A DNA stretch of 64,000 nucleotides from contig NZ_WHNP01000009.1 in the NCBI RefSeq assembly GCF_009362735.1, positions 124,001 to 188,000 on the forward strand, written 5' to 3'. Position numbers and translations under genes: made by a program. This DNA comes from Paraburkholderia franconis. GTDB taxonomy: Bacteria > Pseudomonadota > Gammaproteobacteria > Burkholderiales > Burkholderiaceae. Below, in pieces: positions 54,772 through 63,755 of the stretch. Positions within the stretch are counted from its first letter, which is position 1. Each line of letters opens with the position of its first letter. The notes under the pieces were generated by a model. The model ran no database searches and was not told where the DNA came from. It saw nothing but the letters and a program-made list of their open reading frames with translations.

Positions 54772-55932
54772 ATGAGCGCAAGGTGTCCCAACAGATTTGA
54801 TGCTATGAACTCGGTAGAAAGAATGTTCGATCCTGCGCTGGAAGCTGAAGATAGACTGTCCAACGCCAGTACATGGGAAAGTGGCGGCAATCTTTGGGCG
54901 AGCAGTGAGCAGCAGACTTTGACATGTTGTCGTGTGGTTGACGAAACCCACGACGTCAAGAGCTTTGAATTCCGTGTGGGCGATGGTTCACCCGTGCGTT
55001 TCGAACCGGGTCAATTCATGACCGTGTCGGCGAATGTGCAAGGGCAATCGGTCGAGCGCTGCTACACGATTTCTTCTCCGCCTACGCGCCCCTTCCTGTT
55101 GTCCATCACTGTGAAGCGAGTGCCGGGCGGCACCATGTCGAACTGGCTTCACGACAACATGAAGCCCGGAAGCCAGTTGCGCGCGTACGGCCCATCGGGG
55201 AGCTTCACCCCGACTTCTGCTCCCGCCGCGAAGTCGTTGTACCTGTCCGCTGGCTCAGGGGTTACGCCGCTGATGTCGATGACGCGCGCGAGTATCGACC
55301 TTGGACTGGACCGGGACATCGTATTCGTTCATAGCGCCAGGACGCCCGGAGATATCGTTTTCCGGAAAGAGCTGCAAAGGCTTGTCGAGCTGTCTCCCCG
55401 GCTTCGCACGTTCTTTCTGTGCGAAGGCACGGGTGATGAGGGTTGGTCGGGACCGACAGGTCGACTCAGCCTGGAACTGCTTTCCGAATGGGTGCCCGAC
55501 TATGCCGAGCGTGAAGTGTTCACGTGCGGTCCGGCTGGCTACATGACCGCCGTACGCACATTGCTCCACCAAGGTGGGCTCGATCCCGCACGCTACCACC
55601 AGGAAAGCTTTGATTTCACCGCTGCTGTCGTGCCAGAAGCCGCAGCACCGGAGAACGATACCGCTCAAGAAACCTTCAACGTGAAGCTCTCGCGTTCTTC
55701 GAAGACATTCACGATGAGTGCTTCGGAGACCGTACTCGCCGCCGCAAGAAAAGCCGGAGTCGCAATTCCGTCGTCTTGCAGTCAGGGGATATGCGGTACA
55801 TGCAAGACCAAAGTGCTCGAAGGCACAGTCGACATGAATCATAAAGGCGGGATTCGCGACAGAGAAGTGCAGAAGGGATTTCGCCTGCTCTGCTGTAGCC
55901 GGCCGACATCAGACCTGGTACTGGAGCTTTGA
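54772..55932 (+). CDS. Hybrid ferredoxin reductase (FAD/NAD + C-terminal 2Fe-2S), GbcB-like
   Basis: Protein of 386 residues. FAD domain motif is RCYTISSPP near 100; the NAD domain has SAGSGVTPLMSM and CGPAGYM; the C-terminal plant-type [2Fe-2S] ligands are in CSQGICGTCK and CCSRP. This layout is that of GbcB and the stachydrine demethylase reductase, which feed electrons from NADH to Rieske demethylases such as the one at 24120. It is 29 kb from its partner. The start is uncertain between 54772 and 54805. Confidence 0.9.
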   Translation: MSARCPNRFDAMNSVERMFDPALEAEDRLSNASTWESGGNLWASSEQQTLTCCRVVDETHDVKSFEFRVGDGSPVRFEPGQFMTVSANVQGQSVERCYTISSPPTRPFLLSITVKRVPGGTMSNWLHDNMKPGSQLRAYGPSGSFTPTSAPAAKSLYLSAGSGVTPLMSMTRASIDLGLDRDIVFVHSARTPGDIVFRKELQRLVELSPRLRTFFLCEGTGDEGWSGPTGRLSLELLSEWVPDYAEREVFTCGPAGYMTAVRTLLHQGGLDPARYHQESFDFTAAVVPEAAAPENDTAQETFNVKLSRSSKTFTMSASETVLAAARKAGVAIPSSCSQGICGTCKTKVLEGTVDMNHKGGIRDREVQKGFRLLCCSRPTSDLVLEL

Positions 55933-56063
55933 CCGTCGCCCGTATCTCTTTTGCCAAATGAAAGCGGCACCGGATACTGCGCGGTGGGCGAAACGCTCAC
56001 CGACTGGGCCGCTGGTTACTTCGTGCAACCCCACACTCACAATAACGCCAGGAGCAACACAGG

Positions 56064-57293
56064 ATGACGGATGACCAGCTCTTCGATGCAGGTACCACAG
56101 TCGAATCCGGCGGAAAGGAAAGCGTAGTCCGCGATGTTCGAGCTTATCGGCTCGCTCGCGTGCAGGAGCAATTGCGCAAGCACAAATGTCCCGCAATTCT
56201 GCTCTACGACCCAGTGAACATTCGATACGCCACCGACACGTCCAACATGCAAGTCTGGGCGGGCCGCAATCCTGCACGATACGTGATGGTCTTCGCTGAC
56301 GGTCGCATCGTCGCATGGGAATTTCACAGCAGCGAGCATGTATGGGACGGACTGGACCTGAACGTCGAACTGCGCGGCGCGCTCAGCTGGACGTTCTTCA
56401 ATGCAGGCCATGAAGCCGAGCGCCGCGCTGAAACCTGGGGAGCCGAGATAGTCGACGTGTTCCGGAAGCATGCTCCTGGTGACCGTCAGTTGGCGGTGGA
56501 TCGGCTCGACCCGTTCGGCACCGCCTATCTGGAGAAGCATGGAATAACCCTGCTGGACGGCCAGGCCCTGATGGAGACCGCTCGCTTGACCAAGTCATCC
56601 GGCGAGCTGGTTCTAATCGGCGAATCTTTGCGCACGGCCGAAAAGGGAATCGAGCGCATGCGACGCGAGCTTGGTCCCGGACTCACCGAGAACGACATCT
56701 GGGCAAACCTTCACTACGAAAACATTCGAAACGGTGGCGAGTGGATTGAGACCAGGCTACTCGCCTCCGGGGACCGAACCAATCCCTGGATGCACGAATG
56801 CTCCAGCCGTGTTTTGCAAGCCGGCGACCTGCTGGCGTTCGATACGGATATGGTTGGGCCGAACGGTTACTGCTCGGATATTTCGCGCACCTGGCTGGTA
56901 GGTGACGGCCGTCCTTCCGACGAGCAGCGCAAGCTGTATGAGCTTGCCTACGCGCAGGTCCACTTCAATATGGACCTTCTGCGCCCAGGCATGACGTTCC
57001 GTGAGTTCTCAGAAAAGGCGTGGAAGATTCCGGACCCGTTCATCAAGAACAGGTATTGCTGTCTTGCACATGGCATCGGAATGGTCGACGAATACCCGTC
57101 GATTGCACACCAGAGCGATTGGGAGAGCGCGGGTTACGACGGCATGTTCGAAGTCGGCATGACGGTGTGCGTCGAAAGCTACATCGGTGCAGAAGGCGGT
57201 AGTCAAGGCGTCAAGCTCGAACAGCAGGTAGTGCTCACGGAGAACGGTTGCGTCTCTCTTACCGATTGCAGTTTCGAGACCGACTGGCTGTGA
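56064..57293 (+). CDS. M24-family DMSP lyase homologue (DddP-like)
   Basis: Protein of 409 residues of the M24 pita-bread fold. Asp260, Asp262, Asp272, His336, Glu371 and Glu386 correspond, at a constant offset of 35, to the published DddP iron ligands 295, 297, 307, 371, 406 and 421; Asp342 matches the catalytic Asp377. RNGGEWIETRLLASG and FDTDMVGPNGYCSDISRTW are also DddP-like. DddP cleaves dimethylsulfoniopropionate. It stands between the betaine demethylase reductase and formaldehyde dehydrogenase, so a betaine-like substrate is possible. Creatinase/prolidase relatives are the alternative. Confidence 0.83.
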   Translation: MTDDQLFDAGTTVESGGKESVVRDVRAYRLARVQEQLRKHKCPAILLYDPVNIRYATDTSNMQVWAGRNPARYVMVFADGRIVAWEFHSSEHVWDGLDLNVELRGALSWTFFNAGHEAERRAETWGAEIVDVFRKHAPGDRQLAVDRLDPFGTAYLEKHGITLLDGQALMETARLTKSSGELVLIGESLRTAEKGIERMRRELGPGLTENDIWANLHYENIRNGGEWIETRLLASGDRTNPWMHECSSRVLQAGDLLAFDTDMVGPNGYCSDISRTWLVGDGRPSDEQRKLYELAYAQVHFNMDLLRPGMTFREFSEKAWKIPDPFIKNRYCCLAHGIGMVDEYPSIAHQSDWESAGYDGMFEVGMTVCVESYIGAEGGSQGVKLEQQVVLTENGCVSLTDCSFETDWL

Positions 57294-57350
57294 CGTTCCG
57301 CGAGTAGGACCGCATTTGCATTCCATCTACACATGACATCAGGAGACAGC

Positions 57351-58553
57351 ATGTCAGGCAATCGTGGCGTCGTATACATTGGACCTGGAAAGGTCGAGGT
57401 ACAGAACATCGCCTTCCCGGAACTCGTTGACCCATCCGGCAGGAAAGCCAATCACGGCGTCATCCTTCGAGTCGTCGCAACGAACATCTGCGGCTCGGAC
57501 CAGCACATGGTTCGTGGAAGGACAACGGCCCCTGCTGGGCTCGTCCTCGGACACGAGATAACTGGCGAAGTGATTGAAGTCGGCACTGACGTCATGACAT
57601 TGAAGAAGGGCGACCTGGTCTCCGTCCCGTTCAACGTGGCCTGCGGCCGCTGCCCGATGTGCAAGGCGCAGAACACCGGCGTCTGTCTCAACGTCAATCC
57701 GGCGCGCGCCGGAGGCGCGTACGGCTACGTCGACATGGGCGGCTGGATTGGCGGTCAGGCCGAATACGTCATGGTGCCGTACGCGGACTTCAACCTCCTG
57801 AAGTTCCCGGATCGCGACCGCGCCATGGCCAGGATTCGCGACCTCACCTGCCTGTCCGACATTCTGCCGACCGGCTACCACGGTGCTGTGACTGCCGGGG
57901 TCGGACCTGGCTCGACCGTCTATATCGCTGGCGCCGGCCCTGTCGGAATGGCTGCTGCAGCGTCCGCACGACTGCTTGGCGCAGCCGTTACCATCATTGG
58001 CGACGTCAATCCGGTACGGCTCGAACACGCTCGACGAGTCGGGTTCGAAACCATCGACCTTTCGAAAGATGCCTCGCTTGCTGAACAGATTGCCGATCTG
58101 CTCGGCGAACCGGAAGTCGACTGTGCCATTGACTGCGTTGGCTTTGAAGCTCACGGCCATGGTCACTCGGGTTCGCAGATCGAGGCACCGGCCACTGTTC
58201 TGAATTCACTGATGGAAATCACACGGGCTGCCGGCAAAATCGGTATCCCGGGTCTCTATGTGACTGATGACCCCGGCGCTGTCGATTCGGCTGCAAAGCA
58301 CGGGAGCCTCTCCGTGCGCTTCGGCCTGGGCTGGGCGAAGTCTCACTCCTTTTTCACCGGTCAAACCCCGGTGATGAAGTACAACAAGAATCTGATGCAA
58401 GCGATTCTGTGGGACAGATTGAACATCGCTGAGGTCGTCAACGTGACCGTCATCGAACTCGACCAGGCACCCAGCGGCTACGCGGAGTTTGATTCAGGTG
58501 TACCCAAGAAATTCGTCATCGACCCGCACGGTAGTCTGAAAGCCGCAGCCTGA
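57351..58553 (+). CDS. fdhA: Glutathione-independent formaldehyde dehydrogenase
   Basis: Protein of 400 residues, near the length of Pseudomonas putida FdhA. Zinc-dependent medium-chain dehydrogenase: catalytic zinc residues in CGSDQHM and GHEITGEV, structural zinc Cys in CGRCPMCKAQNTGVC, and NAD site GAGPVGMAAAASA. It oxidises formaldehyde to formate with NAD+. An AGGAGA site precedes the ATG at 57351. It would detoxify formaldehyde released by the Rieske and FAD demethylases in the same locus. An intrinsic terminator follows. Confidence 0.92.
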   Translation: MSGNRGVVYIGPGKVEVQNIAFPELVDPSGRKANHGVILRVVATNICGSDQHMVRGRTTAPAGLVLGHEITGEVIEVGTDVMTLKKGDLVSVPFNVACGRCPMCKAQNTGVCLNVNPARAGGAYGYVDMGGWIGGQAEYVMVPYADFNLLKFPDRDRAMARIRDLTCLSDILPTGYHGAVTAGVGPGSTVYIAGAGPVGMAAAASARLLGAAVTIIGDVNPVRLEHARRVGFETIDLSKDASLAEQIADLLGEPEVDCAIDCVGFEAHGHGHSGSQIEAPATVLNSLMEITRAAGKIGIPGLYVTDDPGAVDSAAKHGSLSVRFGLGWAKSHSFFTGQTPVMKYNKNLMQAILWDRLNIAEVVNVTVIELDQAPSGYAEFDSGVPKKFVIDPHGSLKAAA

Positions 58554-58613
58554 CACAGGTGGCGACAACGACGGGAAAGGCTGTGTGTATGTCTCCGAGG
58601 TGAACGCTTTGCG

Positions 58614-58640
58614 GCCGGTCGGAAGACCGGCTCCTTTTTT
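58614..58640 (+). terminator. Intrinsic terminator after fdhA
   Basis: GCCGGTC at 58614-58620 and GACCGGC at 58625-58631 form a perfect seven-base stem with a GGAA tetraloop, followed by six T's at 58635-58640. Confidence 0.88.
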
Positions 58641-58949
58641 GGCGGTGGCACGCATCAATCGCCAGCGGCTCAAGGAACGCAATCGGTAATCCAATCTCCG
58701 AATTTCAGCGAGCAAAATGACCAACCGACGCGAGCACGTTGAGACGTTGATTCGAATAGCGGAGAATCGTTTCCAGTCCGAGATACTCGCTGCGGCGGGA
58801 TGAGTCGTTGCGTTCCGTACGCAAGGCTTCCTTTATGCGCGGCATAGCAATCGTCGCTTCGCCGCATGTTCGACAATCGGACATAATCGCCCGGCCGTTT
58901 CGGAAGCAAAGCCAGAAGTCCCTTCCACTCGAAGAGCGCATTCTCGAAT
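58641..58949. other. Unassigned tract, possible decayed coding remnant
   Basis: This 309-base stretch lies between the fdhA terminator and the aldose-epimerase frame. On the minus strand a protein-like run (FEWKGLLALLPKRPGDYVRL) is followed, after a shift to another frame, by a further open run. No family is recognised. It may be a frameshifted remnant of a gene that once followed the epimerase. Confidence 0.35.
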
Positions 58950-59993
58950 TCATTGCCCGCACATCCCGTACGAAGAAACGGCTTTACGCCCGTCGGAGAC
59001 ATGATGGTGCATGCCGAACTTTGTTTGCGATCCAATACGTCCGACAGTGAAATTGAACCGGCGAGACATTCTTGCACCGGCGTGAACGAATGCCGGCCAA
59101 CCTTCGTGTACTCCGGTTGCACTTGTGGCGCCATCAAGAGCGTCGTAGGGCTGAAAAGAGAAGAAGCGCTCTTGACGTGGCGCGTGAAGTCTGTAACTGG
59201 CAGCGTCTGATGAGATCTCGAGCGAGAACTGGCGCGTGGGCCATTCGAACAACGCACGGCCGCCCCAACCCTTAAATACGTGATCAACCTGTGACCGAGG
59301 CAACGGATAGGTCACGCCAAATTGCCAGGCAGGTGGTGTCGGTACATACCGCGAGCGCGCGTCACCGTCCCCTGAAAGCCGCAAGGAACTGGCTGGTGCG
59401 CACACTAAGGTATCTGCATCACGGATCAGGAACGGACGAATGCCAATCGAAAACGGCACTGCTCTTTCCTTCCTGTTTTCGATCTGAATCTTCACGGTTA
59501 GCGTTGGACCGTCAAGCTGATATTCCAGAATTGCGTGATACGCTTTTTGTATGGCACTCACGGCAGTCAGCTTTACGCTTCTCGCATCTATCCGTTCGAT
59601 TTGCCAGTCCTGCAAACCAACGACCTCCGCTAGATCACGCTCTTCCGCGCAATTCCGGATTGTCCCGCGCAGATCTTTCGGAAGATGCGACTGACGTCGA
59701 CGAATCCATGGGCCCTGCAATAGGGGATAGCATGCCAATTGATTTTTTTCCACGCCCGATGTCGCCATCGAAGGCCGCACAAACACGGGTGTCCATATAC
59801 CGCGATCATTCCAGTCGAAGCGGGAAATCCCTCCGCCCAGGCCTGGCAGAACTTCAAGCTTCAGGTAAGCGTTCGCAAGCGTCGCACGACTACTGAAATG
59901 ACTTGCTCCATTTGTCTGTCCGATGACCGTCGGTGTGGTGTCCATGACGTCCGAACCTGTCGCGTCGATTTCGTGCGCTTGCGAGGTCGACAT
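58950..59993 (-). CDS. Aldose 1-epimerase family protein, catalytically degenerate
   Basis: Protein of up to 347 residues, homologous to GalM-type mutarotases (YLKLEVLPGLGGGISRFDW at the start, VDHVFKGWGG, FEWPTRQFSLEISSDA later). The catalytic residues are gone: the HPFF histidine is Arg (GIRPFL), the FEP glutamate is Gln (FSFQP), and the segment holding NR and IHG (about residues 92-125) is replaced by unrelated sequence that looks like compensating frameshifts. The frame also runs past the normal end. It is the last gene of the sugar ABC operon and is probably a decaying gene. A GGAAGG site precedes the start. Confidence 0.65.
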   Translation of the reverse strand: MSTSQAHEIDATGSDVMDTTPTVIGQTNGASHFSSRATLANAYLKLEVLPGLGGGISRFDWNDRGIWTPVFVRPSMATSGVEKNQLACYPLLQGPWIRRRQSHLPKDLRGTIRNCAEERDLAEVVGLQDWQIERIDARSVKLTAVSAIQKAYHAILEYQLDGPTLTVKIQIENRKERAVPFSIGIRPFLIRDADTLVCAPASSLRLSGDGDARSRYVPTPPAWQFGVTYPLPRSQVDHVFKGWGGRALFEWPTRQFSLEISSDAASYRLHAPRQERFFSFQPYDALDGATSATGVHEGWPAFVHAGARMSRRFNFTVGRIGSQTKFGMHHHVSDGRKAVSSYGMCGQ

Positions 59994-60014
59994 ATCTTCC
60001 TTCCTGGAGGTGGG

Positions 60015-61094
60015 TCACACCGTTTTGACAAGCGCTGTCTCGTCGTGAACGCCCGCGTCCGGTCGCGGGGTGCCTGGCGGCGAATCGGGTTTCGCGCCCA
60101 GTCCAGTGCCACCCGATTGCCGTCGTGCCGCATGGCGCTCGATGATTCGTTGCAGCAGACAAAAGACACATAACAATGCGCCGATCACGATGCGCGTCCA
60201 CCATGAACTGAGCGTGCCGTCGAACGTGATCAACGTCTGGATCGTGCCGAGTATGCCGACGCCGAACAAAGAACCGATCAGGTAGCCGACCCCGCCAGTC
60301 AACAATGTGCCGCCAATCACAGTGGCTGCGATCGCGTCGAGTTCCATACCCTGTGCCTGGAGCCCATAGCCGCTCAGCACATAAAGGGTGAATACGACCC
60401 CTCCCAGCGCAGAACACAGCCCGCTGAGCGCATAGACGCCCACCTTCGTGCGCGCGACGGGCAGCCCCATCAACAGCGCCGACCGCTCATTGCCTCCGAC
60501 CGCATAGATATTCCGGCCAAAGCGCGTGAAGTGCGCGACATAGACCGAGAATGCGAGCATGGCGATCGCGATGAGCGCACCCGCGTTGAGTGACCCGCCG
60601 CCAATGGGGAAATTCAGGCCGGCAATCGCATGAAAGGTCGGCTCGTTGATCGTGATCGACTGCGTCGTAATGAGGAAGCACGCGCCGCGCGCGAGAAACA
60701 TGCCGGCGAGCGTCACGATAAACGGCTGCAGCCTGAAGAAGTGGATCAGTGCGCCCATCGCCGCGCCGTACAGCGCACCAAAGGCCAGTACGAGCGGCAC
60801 GATCACCCAGATCGGCCAATGCAGCCGTTCGGCGCCCATCGCACAGAGAACCGTCGTCAATGCAACGACTGCACCGACGGACAGATCGATACCGCCTGAC
60901 AGGATCACAAACGTCATGCCGATCGCGACTATCAGAAGAAACGCATTGTCGACGAACAGACCCGTCAGCACCTGCATTGAGAAGAAGCCGGTGTACATGA
61001 CCGAGCCGAATCCGAACAGCGCGGCAAACAGCAGGATCGTCACGACGATGGGCAGCGTACGAGGGTCGGCCACGCGGCCAATGAGCTTGTTCAT
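60015..61094 (-). CDS. Sugar ABC transporter permease, YjfF-like
   Basis: Permease of 359 residues with 8-10 hydrophobic segments of the ribose/galactofuranose class. Hallmarks are LSGGIDLSVGAVVALTTV in the middle and GGVGYLIGSLFGVGILGTIQTLI near the end. The C-terminal 45 residues are polar and proline-rich, an extension beyond the usual permease end. Its start overlaps the stop of the previous permease (ATGA). Order matches E. coli ytfQ-ytfR-ytfT-yjfF. Confidence 0.88.
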   Translation of the reverse strand: MNKLIGRVADPRTLPIVVTILLFAALFGFGSVMYTGFFSMQVLTGLFVDNAFLLIVAIGMTFVILSGGIDLSVGAVVALTTVLCAMGAERLHWPIWVIVPLVLAFGALYGAAMGALIHFFRLQPFIVTLAGMFLARGACFLITTQSITINEPTFHAIAGLNFPIGGGSLNAGALIAIAMLAFSVYVAHFTRFGRNIYAVGGNERSALLMGLPVARTKVGVYALSGLCSALGGVVFTLYVLSGYGLQAQGMELDAIAATVIGGTLLTGGVGYLIGSLFGVGILGTIQTLITFDGTLSSWWTRIVIGALLCVFCLLQRIIERHAARRQSGGTGLGAKPDSPPGTPRPDAGVHDETALVKTV

Positions 61095-62134
61095 GACGTC
61101 GTCGATCCTGTGGCTGCGCCACCCGGCTGCGCGGAAGGGAGGACCCGCCTGATCTGCCTGACCAGCAAGCGGCGAGTTGTTTCTGACTGGATCATGCTGA
61201 CCACGATCACGACGACCGCCTTGACGACCAGTGTCGCTTCTGGCGGAACCCCGATCGAGTACGTCGTGTACGTAAGCGTCTGGATGATGAGTGCGCCGAG
61301 CACCGTGCCGGGGAGGCTGAAGCGGCCACCGAGCAGCGATGTACCACCGAGCGTCACCGCGAGGATCGCGTCGAGTTCGAGCAGCAAGCCCGCATTGTTG
61401 CCGTCCGCACTGCGCACGTTCGAGCTCGCGATGATTCCTGCGATCGCCGCCATCGCTCCGCAAAACACATAGACGCTAAACACGATGGCGCCAGAGCGCA
61501 GTCCGACGAGCCGGGTCGCGACGGGATTCACGCCGATCGAGCGGATGAAGAGACCGAGTGCCGTGCGATGGATAAGCAGCGCCGTCATCGCGGTCACTGC
61601 TATTGCGATCCACACTGAACAGGGCACCGTCGCGATATAACCGTCACCGAGTTTCAGGTAGCCCGGCGCGCCGATAGGGATGATCTGTCCACTTGTCAGC
61701 AGCTGCGCGACACCGCGCCCCGCGACCATCAGGATGAGCGTGGCAATGATCGGCTGCATGCCGACGAACGCGACGAGCACGCCGTTCCAGACGCCTGCGA
61801 GCACGCCGACGCCGAGCGCCGCGAGCAGTGCGCCGCCGACGCGCGAAGGGTCCTCCTGCAAAACGATAGCGGCCGCCGCACCCGCGATCGCAACGATGGC
61901 GCCGACGGAGATGTCGATGCCGCGTGTCGCGATGACGAGCGTCATACCGAGCGAGACGATCACGAGCGGCGCCGCGCGGTTCAGGATGTCGATTGGCGCG
62001 CCGAACAGATGACCGTCGAGCAGCGTGATCGAAAGAAAGCTGGCCCGATGCGCGAGGTCGAGCGCGAACAGCAGCACGAGCGTCAACGCAGGCCAGACCA
62101 GCTGATGGTGAAGCAACGTCCTGATCCGGTTCAT
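61091..62134 (-). CDS. Sugar ABC transporter permease, YtfT-like
   Basis: Permease of 347 residues. The family segments ATRGIDISVGAIVAIAGAAAAI and GGTSLLGGRFSLPGTVLGALIIQTL are visible, along with helices typical of RbsC-like permeases. Its start overlaps the ATPase stop in an ATGA junction, so it is translationally coupled. It works with the YjfF-like permease to form the channel for furanose or other pentose/hexose sugars. Confidence 0.88.
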   Translation of the reverse strand: MNRIRTLLHHQLVWPALTLVLLFALDLAHRASFLSITLLDGHLFGAPIDILNRAAPLVIVSLGMTLVIATRGIDISVGAIVAIAGAAAAIVLQEDPSRVGGALLAALGVGVLAGVWNGVLVAFVGMQPIIATLILMVAGRGVAQLLTSGQIIPIGAPGYLKLGDGYIATVPCSVWIAIAVTAMTALLIHRTALGLFIRSIGVNPVATRLVGLRSGAIVFSVYVFCGAMAAIAGIIASSNVRSADGNNAGLLLELDAILAVTLGGTSLLGGRFSLPGTVLGALIIQTLTYTTYSIGVPPEATLVVKAVVVIVVSMIQSETTRRLLVRQIRRVLPSAQPGGAATGSTTS

Positions 62135-63645
62135 GACTGCCCCCCTGCGATGAGCCGATACACCTGGTCTTCCGACACGCCTTCGCCAGAGATTTCCGCA
62201 ACCTTGCGCCGGTCGCGCAGCACGGCTATCCGGTGACTCACGCGCACGACCTCGCTGACTTCCGATGAAATGAAAAGAATCGCGAGACCTTTCGCGCACA
62301 GTGAAAGCACGCGATCCATGATGTCGAACTTCGCCCCCACATCGATGCCACGCGTGGGTTCATCGAGGATCAACAGCCTTGGTTCGGTGGCGAGCCACCG
62401 TGCAAGCAGCACCTTCTGCTGGTTGCCGCCCGATAGCAGGCCGATGGGTTGCTCCGCATCGCGCGCCTTGATATCGAGCCGCGCGATGTACTCGTCCGCA
62501 ATCTCGCGCTGGCGCGACGGCCTGATCATGCGCCACCAGCCGCGTCGTGCCTGGAGTGCGAGAACGATGTTCTCGCGAATCGACAGCGCGGCAACGATGC
62601 CCTCCTTCTTGCGATCCTCCGGACAATACGCAATGCCATGGCGCACGGCGTGATGCGGCGACGTCAGCTTCACGTTGGCGCCGTCCACTTGCATCGAGCC
62701 CGTGTCGGCGCGCTCGGCGCCGAACACGAGCCGCGCAGTCTCGGTACGCCCCGAGCCGAGCAGTCCAGCAAGGCCCACGATCTCCCCTGGCCGTACTTCG
62801 AGATCGACGGGATTCATCAGCCCGCGCCGGCCCACGCCGCTCATCGACAGGAGCGGCTCCGTGCGATTGTCTTCGCGCGCCGCTTCCGACGCGCCTTCCT
62901 TGAGCCGCTCGCTCATCCGTTCGTGGCCCGTCATCTTCGCGACCAGCACCTCGACGGGCAAGTCACTTGCCAGATACTCGCCCTCACGCTCGCCGTTACG
63001 CATCACGGTAATGCGATCGGAGACGGCATAGGTTTGTTCTAGAAAGTGCGTGACGAACAGTATCGCCATCCCCGATGCCTTGAGTCGCCGCAAGACGGAA
63101 AACAGTCGCGTGACCTCACCGTCATCGAGGCTCGACGTCGGTTCATCGAGAATCAACACGCGCGCGTCGACCGAGACCGCCCGCGCGATCGCGACCATCT
63201 GCTGCACGGCGATCGGATAGGCGTCGAGCGAGCGCGTGACGTCGACGGAAAGATCGAGGTCCGCAAGCACCTTGCGGGCGCGTATATGGATGGTTTTCCA
63301 GTCGATCGCGCCACGCTTCATCGGCTGCCGGCCGACGAAGATGTTCTCCGCTACCGACAGGTTCGGGCACAGGTTCACTTCCTGATAGATCGTCTGGATT
63401 CCCGCGGCTTCCGCGTCGAGCGGGGCCGCGAAGTGCACGGTCTTTCCGCCTAGCCGGATCTCGCCGCGATCATGTCCGAGCACGCCCGTCAGCACGTTGA
63501 TGAGCGTCGATTTGCCCGCGCCGTTCTGGCCCATCAGCGTATGGATCTCGCCGGGAAAGAGCCGGAAATTCACCTGCTGCAATGCCTTCACGCCCGGGAA
63601 CGTCTTGTCGATGCCGGACATTTCGAGGATGGGTGTTGGGTTCAT
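62131..63645 (-). CDS. Sugar ABC transporter ATPase with two nucleotide domains, YtfR-like
   Basis: Protein of 504 residues with two fused ATPase domains, as in RbsA and YtfR. The first domain has GQNGAGKST and LILDEPTSSLD; the second has a weaker Walker A (GLLGSGRTE) and LSGGNQQK with LLILDEPTRGID. The start at 63645 (MNPTPILEM) matches the family; the upstream in-frame extension to 63717 does not. It follows the binding-protein gene on the minus strand. Confidence 0.92.
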   Translation of the reverse strand: MNPTPILEMSGIDKTFPGVKALQQVNFRLFPGEIHTLMGQNGAGKSTLINVLTGVLGHDRGEIRLGGKTVHFAAPLDAEAAGIQTIYQEVNLCPNLSVAENIFVGRQPMKRGAIDWKTIHIRARKVLADLDLSVDVTRSLDAYPIAVQQMVAIARAVSVDARVLILDEPTSSLDDGEVTRLFSVLRRLKASGMAILFVTHFLEQTYAVSDRITVMRNGEREGEYLASDLPVEVLVAKMTGHERMSERLKEGASEAAREDNRTEPLLSMSGVGRRGLMNPVDLEVRPGEIVGLAGLLGSGRTETARLVFGAERADTGSMQVDGANVKLTSPHHAVRHGIAYCPEDRKKEGIVAALSIRENIVLALQARRGWWRMIRPSRQREIADEYIARLDIKARDAEQPIGLLSGGNQQKVLLARWLATEPRLLILDEPTRGIDVGAKFDIMDRVLSLCAKGLAILFISSEVSEVVRVSHRIAVLRDRRKVAEISGEGVSEDQVYRLIAGGQS

Positions 63646-63755
63646 GGCCGTTAAGCACCTGAAAAGCGCCCTGCCAGAATGATCGTGAATATGCGGCGGC
63701 GGTCTGGGTGGCAGCACCAGACCGCCTTGCGAAAGCCGTCAGCTTCGGGCGCCCG

